From the NCBI GenBank assembly GCA_030836325.1, contig JAURQC010000099.1:1-25901 (forward strand): DNA of 25,901 nt, in the 5' to 3' direction. This document shows positions 16,681 through 25,335 of this stretch, in pieces. Every line of letters begins with the position of its first letter. Positions within the stretch are counted from its first letter, which is position 1. Position numbers and translations under genes: made by a program. This stretch comes from Candidatus Nanopelagicales bacterium (GTDB taxonomy: Bacteria > Actinomycetota > Actinomycetes > S36-B12). The notes under the pieces were generated by a model. It saw only the letters and a program-made list of their open reading frames with translations, ran no database searches and was not told the origin of the DNA.

Positions 16681-17325
16681 ATGGTGCAGCGAGCAACGTG
16701 GTTCGGAGACCGTGCCGTCCACGTGCAGGCGACATCGCCCGCCGAACGTGAAGCGATCGCATCTTCGCTCGATCGCCAACTCCCCGCCGCGCTCATCCGC
16801 CGTGGCATGGCATCGGTGCTGATCGAATCACCGACCCCGGAACCGGAACTACTGATGACCGTCGAGCTCGCCCTGCGCGCCATCGAGCCCAGTCAAACCC
16901 AGTCGCCTGAACTCGATGAGGTTCGGATGGATGTCGTCTACAACGGTGCGGATCTCGCCGCGACCGCAGATTTCTTCCACATCACACGAAGGGATCTCAT
17001 CGGAGCCCACACATCCCAGACCTGGCGGGTCGCGATGATGGGCTTCGCACCTGGCTTCGGCTACCTCGAACCATGTGACGATCTATTGCTGCCATGGGCA
17101 TCCCTCCCCCGACGAGACAATCCTCGCGCACAGGTCCCGACAGGAAGTGTGGCGATCGCGGCAGGCATGAGCGCGGTCTACCCGAGTTCGTCACCAGGTG
17201 GCTGGCACCTGTTGGGGGCGACGGCGACCAAGCTCTTCGATGCAACAGACCCTGAGAATCCCGCACTGTTGCGATCCGGTCAAAGAGTGCGCTTCTTCGC
17301 ACTCGATCATCCGAGCCACCCATGA
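16681..17325 (+). CDS. pxpB: 5-oxoprolinase subunit B (KipI-like)
   Basis: From ATG 16681 the protein is 214 aa. It begins with the family pattern (ATWFGDRAVHV). It carries the KipI/allophanate-hydrolase-subunit-1 motifs: YNGADLAATADFF, MMGFAPGFGYL, LPRRDNPRAQVPTGSVAIA and YPSSSPGGWHLLGAT. PxpB works with PxpC as the carboxylase/transfer half of 5-oxoprolinase; in Bacillus the homologue KipI also inhibits a sporulation kinase. Fused forms act on allophanate, but the neighbouring pxpA points to 5-oxoproline. AGGG lies about 11 nt upstream. The longer open frame from 16582 overlaps pxpA by 86 nt and is unlikely. It overlaps pxpC by 4 nt. Confidence 0.92.
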   Translation: MVQRATWFGDRAVHVQATSPAEREAIASSLDRQLPAALIRRGMASVLIESPTPEPELLMTVELALRAIEPSQTQSPELDEVRMDVVYNGADLAATADFFHITRRDLIGAHTSQTWRVAMMGFAPGFGYLEPCDDLLLPWASLPRRDNPRAQVPTGSVAIAAGMSAVYPSSSPGGWHLLGATATKLFDATDPENPALLRSGQRVRFFALDHPSHP

Positions 17326-18272
17326 GTATTCCCGCAGATCACGTGCCCATCGCCACCGTCGAGCGCGCAGGTCTGGTCACCGTGCAAGACCTCGGGAGAT
17401 TCGGCTTCACCGATGTCGGCGTTCCAACGTCCGGTGCCTGGCATCGCGAGCGACACCACCTGGCTGTCGCTCTCGTTCGTGATGACATGCAGGACTCGAA
17501 CGAGCCTTCCCCATCTCTTGAAATCTTGAGCACCGAACTGTCCCTTGCATTCCACGAGCCACAAGTCATCGCGATCGTCGGATCAGCATTCGTGCGCATC
17601 GACGGACACAATGCAGCCACGGACGTGGCTTTCCTCGTCCACGCCGATACGCAACTAGACATCGAGCATCGGGGTCCTGGACCGGCCTACGTGGCACTGT
17701 CCGGTTGGCAGCCTGCCCTCACACTCGGCTCGGCAGCCACCGATTCCTTCTCTCGCTTGGGTGGGCCCACGGCAGATGGCTCCCCTATCGCCCCAGGTCA
17801 GACCTTGCTCGGTGCGCCTGCGATCGGCACGGTCACCGAACGCATCGGCTCGTTCCTGCGAGCAATCCAGCCAGCGCCTAGCAGCCTTTCGATGATCGCA
17901 GTCGACCACGACCTCGCCGATCGGTTCTGTGGTGAGTCGTGGCGCGTTGACGCGTCCGCTCGATCTGGGATACGACTGAGCGGTCCGAGAATTCATGCAC
18001 CTCGACCGATCCCGAGCATGCCCGTCGTACCCGGCGCGATCCAATTGGCGCCCGACGGCACCGCGATTGTGCTCGGACCCGATGGCGGGCTGACCGGGGG
18101 CTACCCGATCGTCGGAGTCGTGGCCAGCGCGCACCTGGATCGGCTCGCCGACTATTCCATCGGGGATGAACTGCGTTTCGCCAGAACGGATCCGGTTTCA
18201 GCTTGCGAGCAATTCTCCGCGCGCGAGCAGCGGTTGTCGTGGATGATCATTCGACCCGCTGCGTTGAACTGA
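17322..18272 (+). CDS. pxpC: 5-oxoprolinase subunit C (biotin-dependent carboxyltransferase-like, KipA)
   Basis: The protein is 316 aa. Family landmarks: AGLVTVQDLGRFGFTDVGVP and SGAWHR at the start, PSLEILSTELSLAF near 65-80, and near the C-terminal third IPSMPVVPGAIQLAPDGTAI with GPDGGLTGGYPIVGVV. It forms the PxpBC complex with the preceding gene. The start overlaps pxpB by 4 nt (ATGA), so translation is coupled and the order is A-B-C. The 5' end is secure. Downstream lies a hairpin-rich region that could end transcription of this operon and of the convergent ahcY. Confidence 0.93.
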   Translation: MSIPADHVPIATVERAGLVTVQDLGRFGFTDVGVPTSGAWHRERHHLAVALVRDDMQDSNEPSPSLEILSTELSLAFHEPQVIAIVGSAFVRIDGHNAATDVAFLVHADTQLDIEHRGPGPAYVALSGWQPALTLGSAATDSFSRLGGPTADGSPIAPGQTLLGAPAIGTVTERIGSFLRAIQPAPSSLSMIAVDHDLADRFCGESWRVDASARSGIRLSGPRIHAPRPIPSMPVVPGAIQLAPDGTAIVLGPDGGLTGGYPIVGVVASAHLDRLADYSIGDELRFARTDPVSACEQFSAREQRLSWMIIRPAALN

Positions 18273-18404
18273 AGGTCCGCCCCCAGGTCCTTATCAAAAC
18301 CCTGACTCGACGTTCGGCGCCCACTCCGGGTCAACACCCATCAATGTGTGTCAGACCTCGCGCCGAGCCCTCATCCAGCCACCCACCCCCCTGCCGCCTC
18401 AGTC
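18273..18404. other. Gene-free stretch after pxpC
   Basis: No coding signature, repeat or promoter stands out between the pxpC stop and the hairpin cluster at 18405. Small open frames across this region have no start signals and unnatural composition. Confidence 0.5.
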
Positions 18405-18419
18405 GTGGCCGCGGGCCAC
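18405..18419. terminator. Small hairpin, possible terminator part
   Basis: GTGGCC-GCG-GGCCAC: a perfect 6-bp GC-only stem with a 3-nt loop, just before a stronger hairpin. No T-run follows on either strand. Confidence 0.35.
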
Positions 18420-18435
18420 GTGGGGCGGGAAAGGC

Positions 18436-18467
18436 GATGGGGCCGCGCACGAAGGCGCGGCCCCATC
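18436..18467. terminator. Strong GC-rich hairpin between pxpC and ahcY, probable bidirectional terminator
   Basis: GATGGGGCCGCGC pairs perfectly with GCGCGGCCCCATC around a 6-nt loop (ACGAAG), giving a 13-bp stem. It lies between two convergent operons. There is no T-tract, but actinobacterial terminators often lack one. Confidence 0.65.
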
Positions 18468-18481
18468 ACGGGAGGCGAATC

Positions 18482-18548
18482 TCACCAAGACCTGCAACTC
18501 CCGTCACAAACCTCGAAGGTCTGTGAGCGGAAGTGCAGGTCTTGGTGA
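18482..18548. repeat. Long near-perfect inverted repeat directly after the ahcY stop codon
   Basis: The outer arms TCACCAAGACCTGCA (18482-18496) and TGCAGGTCTTGGTGA (18534-18548) are perfect 15-bp complements. Inside them 18498-18503 pairs with 18528-18533 (5 of 6), and TCACAAACCT (18504-18513) pairs with AGGTCTGTGA (18517-18526; 9 of 10) around a 3-nt CGA loop. In total about 29 of 31 positions pair, with single-base bulges at 18497 and 18527. The element abuts the TAG stop of ahcY at 18549. It may act as a terminator or RNase III site at the 3' end of the ahcY mRNA, or be a dispersed palindromic repeat. Confidence 0.85.
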
Positions 18549-20003
<1,455 letters not shown>

Positions 20004-20012
20004 TCCTTCTCC
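20004..20012 (-). promoter_or_regulatory. Ribosome binding site that decides the ahcY start
   Basis: GGAGAAGGA on the minus strand directly before ATG 20003; its GGAG core is 5 nt away. Confidence 0.75.
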
Positions 20013-20141
20013 ATATGTCGGTTCTACGTTGTTTGAGCCCACGTCAGCGAAGGAAGAATTTCGACGCACGCCGACGGGAGCGTCTCGACGGGAACCAGGG
20101 CTCCGGACCATCGGCGACGGCCTGATTCTGCCACGACTTGC

Positions 20142-20159
20142 CCCGATCCGCTGATCGGG
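20142..20159 (-). terminator. Hairpin after manA, possible terminator or leader element of ahcY
   Basis: CCCGATC-cgct-GATCGGG: a perfect 7-bp stem with a 4-nt loop, beginning 7 nt after the manA stop. No T-run follows. It may separate the mannose operon from ahcY. Confidence 0.45.
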
Positions 20160-20165
20160 ACGCGC

Positions 20166-21290
20166 TCAAGCGCTAGCCGGGGCGAGCACCGCAATGGCGA
20201 GCCCGGACGTGGAGATCGCGGCTTCACCCTCCCCCGCGGAGATCGCGACCGCCATTCCCTGGCCGGCAACACGGGCATCGTCGGCGATGGAGACCTCCAC
20301 TGACCCCTCGATAGCCACTACAAGGCGGTACTCCCCCGAGCCAAGAACCGCCGATCCGTCACGGATGACCTCAAGCCGGAACGCCGCACCCTGGGGCGCA
20401 ACCGAGGTGGAGTCTTGGATGAACTGGGGATCAGTCTTGAAGTCCAAGATCTTCAGCGCGTGATCGACATAGACAGCCTTGCTGGTGAGTCCTAGGCGAA
20501 GCACGTTGTCCGAGCTGGTCATCACCTCGAAGCCGATTCCGCGCACGTAGCTATGCGGGATTCCCGGTGCCAGGTAGACGGCATCGCCGGGTTTGAGAGT
20601 CACGAAATCCAACAGGGGCGTCAGCAGGACGCCGATGTCGTCGGGGAAATCCGCCACCGCCTGTCGGTACGCGGAAATCTCGGCGTCACTCATCGAACGA
20701 CTCATCGTTCCCGCGGCCTGAGCCGCGTCGATAGCACTCGGGAGTTGCGCAACGAGATCGGCCGAATTCGCCTGGTGTTCGTGAATTGTCTGGATCGCAG
20801 AGATGCGGTCGTGTGAATGAAGTGCAGAAGCCGCCAACGCCAGCCCATCGATCCGCTCGATGATTTCCGCAGCATCCGGCGCAGGACGCCAACCGACGAA
20901 CGCGTCGAACGGCTGCAGCGCGACGAGAACCTCGGCCTTTTCGTACGGATCAGCAAGGATCTGGGGCCCGGCGATCTGCTGGTCGGCCCACATCTTTTTG
21001 GCGTCGTGGGCATTGGGATGGACCTGCACCGAGAGAGGGCGCGCCGCGGCGAGGATCTTCGCTAGGACCGGGGCCTGCTCGTGGGTCAGTCGGTCTGCAA
21101 GCGTTCCGGCGGACTTTGTGTCGTCGGTGTCCTTGTCATGGATCGACGGATCCAACGACGACGGACCACTCGGGTGGACGCCGAACCACAACTCGGCTTG
21201 AGGCCCACCGGGAGCTTCACCGGTCCACGGTTCGAGACCATTGATGATGCCCCAGTCGTAATCCTTGACCTCGCCGCGGATGGAAAACAT
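20166..21290 (-). CDS. manA: Mannose-6-phosphate isomerase, class I
   Basis: The protein is 374 aa. It interconverts fructose-6-phosphate and mannose-6-phosphate in the cytoplasm, feeding GDP-mannose and mannolipid synthesis. Zinc ligands are visible: Gln89 and His91 in SVQVHPN, Glu120 in YEKAEVLVAL, and His246 in APGIPHSY. Catalytic Arg265 lies in SDNVLRLGLTSK, where most relatives have RGGLTxK. The N-terminal YDWG and the GGPQAELWFG signature are present. The start codon shares one base with the stop of the Trm112-like gene (TGATG), so translation is coupled. With manB two genes upstream, it forms a mannose-phosphate operon. Confidence 0.95.
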   Translation of the reverse strand: MFSIRGEVKDYDWGIINGLEPWTGEAPGGPQAELWFGVHPSGPSSLDPSIHDKDTDDTKSAGTLADRLTHEQAPVLAKILAAARPLSVQVHPNAHDAKKMWADQQIAGPQILADPYEKAEVLVALQPFDAFVGWRPAPDAAEIIERIDGLALAASALHSHDRISAIQTIHEHQANSADLVAQLPSAIDAAQAAGTMSRSMSDAEISAYRQAVADFPDDIGVLLTPLLDFVTLKPGDAVYLAPGIPHSYVRGIGFEVMTSSDNVLRLGLTSKAVYVDHALKILDFKTDPQFIQDSTSVAPQGAAFRLEVIRDGSAVLGSGEYRLVVAIEGSVEVSIADDARVAGQGMAVAISAGEGEAAISTSGLAIAVLAPASA

Positions 21291-21511
21291 CAGGCCGTGG
21301 CTGGGGCTGCAGTTTCCGGGCCCCCTGTCGCTTCATCGATGAGCATGACGGGGATGCCGTCGCGGACTGGGAAACGCCGTGCGCAGACCGTGCACACAAT
21401 CTCACTGGTCGCTTCATCGGCTTCTACTACGCCGTGGGCCTTGCACGGGCAGGCAAGTACATCCCACAGATGCGGGGATAGACCCAACGGGGAGTTCGGG
21501 TACTGACTCAT
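21290..21511 (-). CDS. Trm112/UPF0434-like zinc-ribbon protein
   Basis: The protein is 73 aa. A single zinc ribbon has Cys21 and Cys23 (LACPCKAHG) and Cys40 and Cys43 (IVCTVC), followed by RRFPVRDGIPVMLIDEA, the typical ending of the Trm112/YcaR family. In eukaryotes Trm112 activates methyltransferases; the bacterial proteins are mostly uncharacterised. It overlaps manB upstream by one base (TAATG) and manA downstream by one base (TGATG), so the three are translated as a unit. A link to methylation is tempting because ahcY lies downstream, but that is only inference. Confidence 0.88.
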   Translation of the reverse strand: MSQYPNSPLGLSPHLWDVLACPCKAHGVVEADEATSEIVCTVCARRFPVRDGIPVMLIDEATGGPETAAPATA

Positions 21512-22908
21512 TACTTGTCACCTCGCATCAGCGCGAGAACACCGTCGCGCAATGTGCCCATCATTTCCTCGTCTCGTGCCTCAACGTTCAAACGCAAAAG
21601 TGGTTCGGTGTTGCTGGGTCGCACGTTGAACCACCACTCACCGCCGTCGACGGTCAGTCCATCCATGTGATCGGTCGTGACTCCTTCGCGAGACCCGTAG
21701 GTCGTCTCGATAAGTGTGGTGACGGCTGCCTGATCATCGACGCGCGTGTTGATCTCACCCGACACCGCGTATCGGTCGTATTCGGTCAACAGAGACGAGA
21801 ATTTGGTTCCCTCTGGGGTTGACCCCAAGGCAGCAAGTGCGTGCATTGCAGCCAGCATGCCCGAGTCAGCGCGCCAGAACTCGCGGAAGTAGAAGTGACC
21901 GGAGTGCTCACCGCCGAACACCGCATCAGTCTCAGCCATCGTGGCCTTGATAAACGAGTGGCCCACTCGCGTCTTGACGGGATTTCCGTTGTTCTCCAGG
22001 ACAACCTCGGGTACGGCTTTCGACGTGATCAGGTTATGGATGATCGTCGAGCCTGGATGACGCGCAAGTTCGCGCTCGGCGATCAACGCCGTCAGCGTCG
22101 ACGGACTAACAGTTTCACCGTTCTCATCCACCACGAAGCAACGATCGGCATCACCATCGAAGGCGAGACCAATGTCTGCGCCGGTCTCACGCACGCGCGC
22201 CTGGATGTCGACGAGGTTCGCGGGTTCGATTGGATTTGCCTCGTGGTTGGGGAACGTGCCATCGAGTTCGAAATACATGCGGTCGATCTCAAGTGGCAGT
22301 GCCGGTAGACCCGCTTCATCAGACAAGACGGCAGGAACCGTGTAACCGGCCATGCCATTTCCGGCATCGATGACAACCTTGAGTGAGCGAATGCCAGAAA
22401 TGTCGACGAGCTCGCGCAGGTAGCGCGCGTACTCAGCGAGTGTGTCCTTAGAGCGAACCTCACCGATGGGGCCGTCGGTCTGGGGAATGCCTGCCTCGAT
22501 CAGTTCGCGAATCTCACGGAGCCCAGTGTCTTGACCAACCGGCGCAGCCCCCACGCGACACAACTTGATCCCGTTGTATTCCGCTGGGTTGTGGCTCGCT
22601 GTGAACATCGCTCCTGGCAGACCCAGAGATCCGGAGGCGAAGTAAAGGCCATCGGTGCTGCACAAACCGATGAGGACGACGTCGCAGCCCTGCTCGCGAA
22701 CTCCCTGGGCGAAACTCGCGACGAGGTCCGGGCCCGAAGGTCGCATGTCGTGTCCAATGACAACAGCTCCGGGACCACCCTGCGATGCCGTAACACCGAG
22801 GACTTGCACGAACGCCGCACCCACATCGTGAGCAAGGTCCTCGTCGAGCTGATCGGGGTAGATGCCTCGAACGTCGTAGGCCTTGATGATCGAATCAAGA
22901 TCGCGCAT
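21511..22908 (-). CDS. manB: Phosphomannomutase/phosphoglucomutase
   Basis: The protein is 465 aa, of the alpha-D-phosphohexomutase family. All four active-site loops are present: phosphoserine Ser105 in TASHNP, metal loop DGDADR at 251-256, sugar loop GEHSGH at 333-338 and phosphate loop RPSNTEP at 430-436. The sugar-loop GEHSGH sequence is of the PMM/PGM type. It converts mannose-6-phosphate to mannose-1-phosphate for GDP-mannose. Mycobacterial genomes carry the equivalent gene at this place. TAGCCT 6 nt before ATG 22908 and no Shine-Dalgarno suggest a leaderless transcript. It leads the manB-trm112-manA set. Confidence 0.96.
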   Translation of the reverse strand: MRDLDSIIKAYDVRGIYPDQLDEDLAHDVGAAFVQVLGVTASQGGPGAVVIGHDMRPSGPDLVASFAQGVREQGCDVVLIGLCSTDGLYFASGSLGLPGAMFTASHNPAEYNGIKLCRVGAAPVGQDTGLREIRELIEAGIPQTDGPIGEVRSKDTLAEYARYLRELVDISGIRSLKVVIDAGNGMAGYTVPAVLSDEAGLPALPLEIDRMYFELDGTFPNHEANPIEPANLVDIQARVRETGADIGLAFDGDADRCFVVDENGETVSPSTLTALIAERELARHPGSTIIHNLITSKAVPEVVLENNGNPVKTRVGHSFIKATMAETDAVFGGEHSGHFYFREFWRADSGMLAAMHALAALGSTPEGTKFSSLLTEYDRYAVSGEINTRVDDQAAVTTLIETTYGSREGVTTDHMDGLTVDGGEWWFNVRPSNTEPLLRLNVEARDEEMMGTLRDGVLALMRGDK

Positions 22909-22914
22909 CAGGCA

Positions 22915-22920
22915 AGGCTA
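22915..22920 (-). promoter_or_regulatory. -10 box of a probable leaderless promoter (manB)
   Basis: TAGCCT on the minus strand lies 6 nt before ATG 22908, with no ribosome binding site between. Confidence 0.55.
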
Positions 22921-22981
22921 TCGGCGCTAGGAGCAAAAAGTCGGGGCACTGCACTTGGCTTGGCTGGCAAGGACCGGGGCG

Positions 22982-23482
22982 CTACCAAAGACCTTCGTGG
23001 TCGAAAGGCTGATCCACGGTCGACTTGGTCGGCCGAGGCGCGAAAACCGGGTGAGCCTCGTCGTGCTCGGGGTTGGAAGCACGGGCGGTGCGAGAACTGA
23101 AATCGGCGTTCGAAACATCGGGCACCACTCGCAGATGACTGCGTCGCCCACCCGCGACATGGGCGGCTATATCGGCGTCGGGCTCGGGTGTCTCCGCGAA
23201 GACGTCATGACGGGGCTTGGCAGCCTCGCGGACTGCGTTTGCCAATGCCTCGAGGTCGTCTGTGGTCGGCTTGAGCGCATCGGGGTCGGGGGTGATGCGC
23301 ACGACCTCCCAACCGCGCGGAGCTGTCAACCGATCGCTGTGCATTTGGCATAGGTCGTAGCAGTGCGGCTCGGCGTAGGTAGCCAGCGGCCCGACAACAG
23401 CGGTGGAATCTGCATAGACGTAAGTAAGTGTCGACACGGCCATCTGTGTGCATGATGGCTTCGAACAACGACGACGACCCAC
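22982..23482 (-). CDS. DUF3499 protein (Rv3258c-like)
   Basis: From GTG 23482 the protein is 166 aa. The conserved first 60 residues read RRCSKPSC..., then AVSTLTYVYADSTAVVGPLATYAEPHCYDLC and SDRLTAPRGWEVVRI. Cys6, Cys11, Cys45 and His48 look like a zinc site (CX4C...CX2H). The remaining 100 residues are variable, charged and probably disordered. The family is confined to actinobacteria, next to manB; its function is unknown. The start is chosen because the family begins just before the RRCS motif and because TAACGT lies 7 nt upstream. The longer open frame to 23557 has no matching residues. Confidence 0.87.
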   Translation of the reverse strand: MGRRRCSKPSCTQMAVSTLTYVYADSTAVVGPLATYAEPHCYDLCQMHSDRLTAPRGWEVVRITPDPDALKPTTDDLEALANAVREAAKPRHDVFAETPEPDADIAAHVAGGRRSHLRVVPDVSNADFSSRTARASNPEHDEAHPVFAPRPTKSTVDQPFDHEGLW

Positions 23483-23489
23483 GTCCGGC

Positions 23490-23495
23490 ACGTTA
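23490..23495 (-). promoter_or_regulatory. -10 box of a probable leaderless promoter (DUF3499)
   Basis: TAACGT on the minus strand lies 7 nt before GTG 23482, the same spacing as at 371 and 15881. Confidence 0.6.
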
Positions 23496-23567
23496 GCGGC
23501 CAGATCTCGCACACCCGTGGAGCCGCGCCGGGGTTGCTCACCACTGGTGGCGTGCACGCTCGCGTGT

Positions 23568-23606
23568 CTCAGACTGCACGTTCGCGAGCTCAGACTGCAC
23601 GTTCGC
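23568..23606. repeat. Two-copy 21-bp direct repeat between DUF5719 and DUF3499
   Basis: CTCAGACTGCACGTTCGC occurs at 23568-23585 and again, identical over 18 nt, at 23589-23606 (period 21). A degenerate third unit (GTGCACGCTCGC) lies at 23552-23563. It starts 4 nt downstream of the DUF5719 stop on the minus strand. On that strand its GTGCAG-TCT-GAG motif resembles the arms of the hairpin at 18482-18548. Confidence 0.9.
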
Positions 23607-23610
23607 TAAA

Positions 23611-25335
23611 TCAGCGGGTAGCGACAGCCGCGTCCGGGACGGCCTGCGGGACCGGAACGCGAACACGCAGTGGTTTCCACGGGTATCCGGTGATCAGGTC
23701 GCCGAAGCGGGAGCGCTCCTTGACGCGGTGGGCGGCAAGAATCGGCCCCGAACCGGGAGCCGGGGTAATGACCCCGGTAAACCACTCAACGTCCGTCGGG
23801 GGCTCGAACGTGATCACCCGCACCTCCCCCGCTGGGATCGACACTCGCACTGGGTCGGTTGGTTCGGCGATCGTTGTCCCACCGCGGAACGGCAACATCG
23901 TGACATCCACCTCGACAGACGTAGCAGGAGCAACGATCTGCAGCTTCACGTCCGTCGCGGTCCGCACCGGCAGACCACTGACGGCAGCGGGTCCGGTAAA
24001 TGGCTGAGCACCCGCAGTGAACGACGCCTCATTTTGCACATTTCTACCGCCGAAGAACTGACGCATGCCCGCGACGATGGGGTGATCCGATGTCAGTTGC
24101 AGTGCTGCCGGCAAAACACCGTCGGGTGATGGCGGCAGAGCTGGCGTCATATCCAACGTCGTCACTGCGCCGGCGGGAACGGTGACGCTGCCGCGCTCGA
24201 AAGGCAGGTAACTACCGTCTTGGGCTAGCACCCGAACTTCCACGATCGCGTCATTGTCACTCGTCGAAACGACCGACAGCACGCGCGCACCGTCACCGGC
24301 GAGGATGCCCGGGACGTAGACCGTAGTCGCGGGCTCGGCCGCAGCCGGAATCCAGTCAGTACCGATCGACTCCAACCCACTGCGCTGCTCGTCGTCGACC
24401 GAAGCTCCCACGCGGCCTGATCGGGCGATCACGTGGAATGCGGTGCCATTAACACCCGGGGCGACCTCATCTAAACGAACGATGATGCGGTCTTGGCCCG
24501 GCACGACGAGTCCGCGGGTAGTCGGGGTGTCGATCTCGCCGTCAGGTCCGTGGATGATCACATCGACAATCGCCGACGTCACGTCTGGGTTCACCAAGAC
24601 AACACGGGTGATCCGACCGGCCACCGCGCCACCACCAACGAACCAGAAGTCAGAACCAGCAGGCGCGCACGCGGTGCTCGCCATCCCTCGCCCCTGACCG
24701 CTGGGGTCACGGCCCCACTGGTCGGCGATCAGACCCGGCGCCAGGGCGCCTTCACCGTAGGCCTCAATCGCAGGTAGTTCGGTTCCAAAGGCCTCGATCT
24801 GCCCCTGCTCCCCCGGCGCCTTGAGGTTAGAACTCGCCGATTCCGCTCCTGGCAGCGTGCGAAGACCGGCTTCGCCCTCGCCTTCTTGTCCAGGCTGTCC
24901 GGGGATGACTGCACCGGTCACGCGTACGCCGAGGTTTCCGCCCGTTCCAGGCTCCGGGCACAACAACACGCTCGATCGAATCGGTTCGGCGATGATCGTG
25001 CCCTGGACAGGATCTGAGGAATTCGCCCCCACCAAGGAACCGGCTCCCACGATCGCGCCGATGATCGCGGCGACAACAACAGGTGCAAGCCAGCCGGTCG
25101 GGCCGACGCCGCGCTCACTCTTCGTACCGTCTGTCGGAGTCTCACGCTCTGCGCGGGCCTTGCGCTGCGAACGGGCTTCCCGGCGTTCGCCGCGCGAACG
25201 TCTCCTGCGCGCCGTCGATGCTGGTGCCGCGGTTGGCTTCCCGGCATCGATGCCTGATTCAGCGTCCTTCATTTCGGGTTGGCTCGGCTCGGATTTGTTG
25301 ACGTCCGAGGGCTCGTGGGTCGATTCATCGGTCAC
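23611..25335 (-). CDS. DUF5719 family membrane-anchored extracellular protein
   Basis: The protein is 574 aa. Residues 1-75 are charged, with an Arg-rich cluster (STARRRRSRGERREARSQRK) before one membrane segment at about 80-105 (WLAPVVVAAIIGAIVGAGSLVGA). The rest is outside: repeated beta-sandwich-like modules with motifs such as VVLVNPDVTSAIVDVIIHGPDG, GLVVPGQDRIIVRLDEVAPG and VEVRVLAQDGSYLPFERGSVTVPAGAVTTLDM. This matches the DUF5719 family as I know it. It lies between the large glycosyltransferase-type gene and DUF3499 in actinobacteria. No enzymatic motif is seen; a role in envelope glycan assembly is inferred from context. The start overlaps the upstream gene by 4 nt (ATGA). Confidence 0.84.
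   Translation of the reverse strand: MTDESTHEPSDVNKSEPSQPEMKDAESGIDAGKPTAAPASTARRRRSRGERREARSQRKARAERETPTDGTKSERGVGPTGWLAPVVVAAIIGAIVGAGSLVGANSSDPVQGTIIAEPIRSSVLLCPEPGTGGNLGVRVTGAVIPGQPGQEGEGEAGLRTLPGAESASSNLKAPGEQGQIEAFGTELPAIEAYGEGALAPGLIADQWGRDPSGQGRGMASTACAPAGSDFWFVGGGAVAGRITRVVLVNPDVTSAIVDVIIHGPDGEIDTPTTRGLVVPGQDRIIVRLDEVAPGVNGTAFHVIARSGRVGASVDDEQRSGLESIGTDWIPAAAEPATTVYVPGILAGDGARVLSVVSTSDNDAIVEVRVLAQDGSYLPFERGSVTVPAGAVTTLDMTPALPPSPDGVLPAALQLTSDHPIVAGMRQFFGGRNVQNEASFTAGAQPFTGPAAVSGLPVRTATDVKLQIVAPATSVEVDVTMLPFRGGTTIAEPTDPVRVSIPAGEVRVITFEPPTDVEWFTGVITPAPGSGPILAAHRVKERSRFGDLITGYPWKPLRVRVPVPQAVPDAAVATR

Noticed and set aside
14319..18272. Arsenic and 5-oxoproline block as a recent mobile island
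   Set aside because: No integrase, transposase, tRNA or flanking direct repeats were seen, and composition by eye does not differ from the neighbours.
18203..18526. Open frames of about 66-107 codons across the pxpC-ahcY gap
   Set aside because: They run through the perfect hairpins, have Arg/Pro-rich unnatural composition and lack a ribosome binding site.
20004..20165. Possible SAH riboswitch before ahcY
   Set aside because: The SAH riboswitch core was not recognisable on the minus strand; only a 7-bp hairpin close to the manA stop was found.
23568..23606. CRISPR-like repeat
   Set aside because: Only two full copies with a 3-nt spacer and no cas genes; it is a plain tandem repeat.
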